64,000 nt of DNA from Palsa-892 sp963751615. GTDB taxonomy: Bacteria; Pseudomonadota; Alphaproteobacteria; Rhizobiales; Xanthobacteraceae. Positions 62,711 through 64,000 of the stretch are shown here, piece by piece (the first letter of the stretch is position 1; each line of letters opens with the position of its first letter). The notes under the pieces are model-generated. The model searched no databases. It was not told the origin of the DNA and saw only the letters and a list, made by a program, of their open reading frames with translations. The stretch is from the NCBI GenBank assembly GCA_963751615.1, contig CAVVVG010000005.1, positions 186,001 to 250,000 of the forward strand. Reading direction: 5' to 3'. A program made the translations under genes and the position numbers.

Positions 62711-63788
62711 GCAAAAAATCGACCCGCCATCGCAACTCGATCCGCGACTCCTCGAAGTGCTGCATCCGAACTTGCACTATCGCCATTCAGGCGTGACCAC
62801 GACAATTCTGACGCTGGCGCCATTCATGGCAAAGCTATGCCGAGTTGCAACCGTTGGCGGCTGCAACGCCCCGGATGTTCCTAGACTGAATTTGCTCGAA
62901 ACTGCCTGCTTATGGAATTCACTACCTCCTAATCGTCCATTCAGGATTTGGCACTCGCGTCGCAATATTGAGATGATTACGGGACTGCTGCTCAGGCATA
63001 TCTTCGGTTTGAAGCTTGCCTTTGTCTTCACGTCTGCGGCACAACGTTATCATCGGCCCTTTACCGATTTTCTCATGCGACGGATGGACGCCATCATCTC
63101 GCCCTCCCCAGAGGCCGCGTCTTATCTGAACTTGCCCGCAACGATCGTTTTTCATGGCGTCGATCTACAGCGTTATCGTCCCGCCCAGGATCGTACTGCA
63201 GATTGGGCCAACACCGGCTTGCCGGGACGCCACGGCATCGGCGTCTTTGGCCGCATTCGCCGACAGAAAGGAACCGATCTTTTCATCGAGGCGATGCTGA
63301 AGCTTTTACCACACTATCCGGAATATACCGCCGTGGTCATTGGCCTGGCAGCTAAAGCCGATCTTTTGTACGAAGCGAATTTAAGATCAAAAATCGCTGC
63401 GGCCGGACTTTCCCACCGAATTATCTTTCTTGGCGAGCTTCCGCCTGACGAGGTACCACTCTGGTTTCGGCGCTTGTCTATCTTCGTTGGCCCCCAGCGC
63501 AACGAAGGCTTCGGATTAACAACACTTGAGGCAATGGCAAGCCAATTGGCTGTTGTCGCAACACGGACCGGGGCGGCCCGCCATATCGTGAAAGACGGAG
63601 AAACTGGATTTCTCGTTGCCGTCGAAGACGTCGATGCATTAACAAATCGGATCGAGGAATTATTGAGAGACCCAGCGCGTACCGAGAGAATGGGCATCGT
63701 CGGACGAAGACATGTCGAAACGCATTTCAATATCGAACGAGAAGCAAGAGAAATTTTCGCGATCTATGAAAAACTCTGGCAGCGCTAA
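62694..63788 (+). CDS. Glycosyltransferase family 4, LpcC-like
   Basis: 364 residues, GT-B fold. HPNLHYRHSGVTTTILTL near the N-terminus and the GT4 donor site NEGFGLTTLEAMASQLAVVA with GVFGRIRRQKGTDLFIEAM are clear. It resembles the LPS core mannosyl/galactosyltransferases of rhizobia. The ATG at 62694 lies inside the waaC fragment; no better ribosome site is seen. It ends 4 bp into the convergent GT9 gene. Confidence 0.88.
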   Translation: MRVTPKQKIDPPSQLDPRLLEVLHPNLHYRHSGVTTTILTLAPFMAKLCRVATVGGCNAPDVPRLNLLETACLWNSLPPNRPFRIWHSRRNIEMITGLLLRHIFGLKLAFVFTSAAQRYHRPFTDFLMRRMDAIISPSPEAASYLNLPATIVFHGVDLQRYRPAQDRTADWANTGLPGRHGIGVFGRIRRQKGTDLFIEAMLKLLPHYPEYTAVVIGLAAKADLLYEANLRSKIAAAGLSHRIIFLGELPPDEVPLWFRRLSIFVGPQRNEGFGLTTLEAMASQLAVVATRTGAARHIVKDGETGFLVAVEDVDALTNRIEELLRDPARTERMGIVGRRHVETHFNIEREAREIFAIYEKLWQR

Positions 63789-64000
63789 CGGCCAAGAGAC
63801 TTGAGGGTTGCTCGGAAGACTTCATCTACTGGAATATCTTCCGTGGTTCGATGCCGAACTTCGTTGCAATTTCTTTTACCGCAAGTACGGCAAGGTTTGT
63901 ACCAAGGCGCCTCGATCATCGCGGCAATCGGATTGAGAGGTGCCCAGTGCCAAGGACTCGTCGGCCCAAACAATCCGACCGCCGGCGTGCCGATGGCTGC
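63785..64000 (-). CDS. GT9 (ADP-heptose:LPS heptosyltransferase-like) C-terminal part, incomplete
   Basis: The last 71 codons of a gene that starts outside the window. GTPAVGLFGPTSPWHWAPLN and PCRTCGKRNCNEVRHRTTED are typical of the C-terminal donor-binding end of heptosyltransferase-like GT9 proteins, with the Cys cluster CRTCGKRNC. Its stop overlaps the GT4 stop region by 4 bp, end to end. Confidence 0.85.
   Translation of the reverse strand, partial: AAIGTPAVGLFGPTSPWHWAPLNPIAAMIEAPWYKPCRTCGKRNCNEVRHRTTEDIPVDEVFRATLKSLGR

Noticed and set aside
1..64000. tRNA, rRNA, CRISPR, insertion sequences and phage genes
   Set aside because: Intergenic regions were scanned for T-arm motifs, repeat-spacer patterns, inverted-repeat ends with transposases and phage-like genes; none was convincing.

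Overview
The window reads as chromosomal DNA from an alphaproteobacterium of the order Hyphomicrobiales (Rhizobiales), close to the Bradyrhizobium/Rhodopseudomonas/Nitrobacter group. The evidence is the cell-cycle kinase CckA, GTTC-N7-GTTC SOS boxes at recA, the gene order alaS-recA-csp-cckA followed by a flagellar cluster, a TrmJ with a C-terminal DUF559 extension, and a probable GnnA/GnnB pair for 2,3-diaminoglucose lipid A. By eye the base composition is only moderately GC-rich. Together with many broken genes, this suggests a lineage losing genes.

Layout. 1-3.6 kb: purS(end)-purQ-purL-bolA-grxD operon. 3.6-6.5 kb: rpsD, murI and a trmJ-DUF559 fusion on the minus strand. 6.6-9.1 kb: icd and a cyclic-nucleotide-gated potassium channel. 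9.1-13.9 kb: alaS, recA with a symmetric SOS-box cluster, a roughly 600-bp non-coding stretch with a CRP-like site and an orphan terminator-like hairpin, then a cold-shock gene. 14.1-24 kb: cckA followed by a collapsed flagellar cluster. flgB, a FliO-like gene and an FlgN-like gene are still open; flhB, fliE, flgC, flgH and flgJ survive only as fragments, and dksA is frameshifted. An aldehyde dehydrogenase and an ABC substrate-binding protein lie in the middle. 24.3-35.8 kb: MoxR ATPase, FAD oxidoreductase with an unusual C-terminal extension, frameshifted sixA and lldP, small envelope proteins, ogt, a VWA protein that probably partners MoxR, a hydrolase and a lipoprotein. 35.8-39 kb: ferredoxin reductase, 2Fe-2S ferredoxin behind a perfect 26-bp palindrome, an SDR, an orphan HPt protein. 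39.2-42.8 kb: a giant membrane coiled-coil protein. 43-50 kb: dipeptide epimerase, MFS transporter, CheZ-like protein, PLP lyase, FAH-family hydrolase, thiD behind a degenerate TPP-riboswitch-like leader, and a stand-alone AsnC-type domain. 50-58 kb: EamA exporter, a solitary molybdopterin hydroxylase large subunit, and an RND efflux pump with its adaptor. 58-64 kb: envelope genes (murJ, aminotransferase, sugar dehydrogenase, transaldolase-like protein, GT4 and GT9 glycosyltransferases) with a heptosyltransferase fragment.

I found no tRNA, rRNA, CRISPR array, insertion sequence or phage. I did not find a clearly new multi-gene system. The strongest biological signal is ordered decay of motility genes in place, with isolated intact survivors. 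The frameshifts in dksA, sixA and lldP are each compatible with true pseudogenes or with sequence errors. The flagellar fragments cannot be explained by sequence errors, because whole genes are missing between adjacent fragments.
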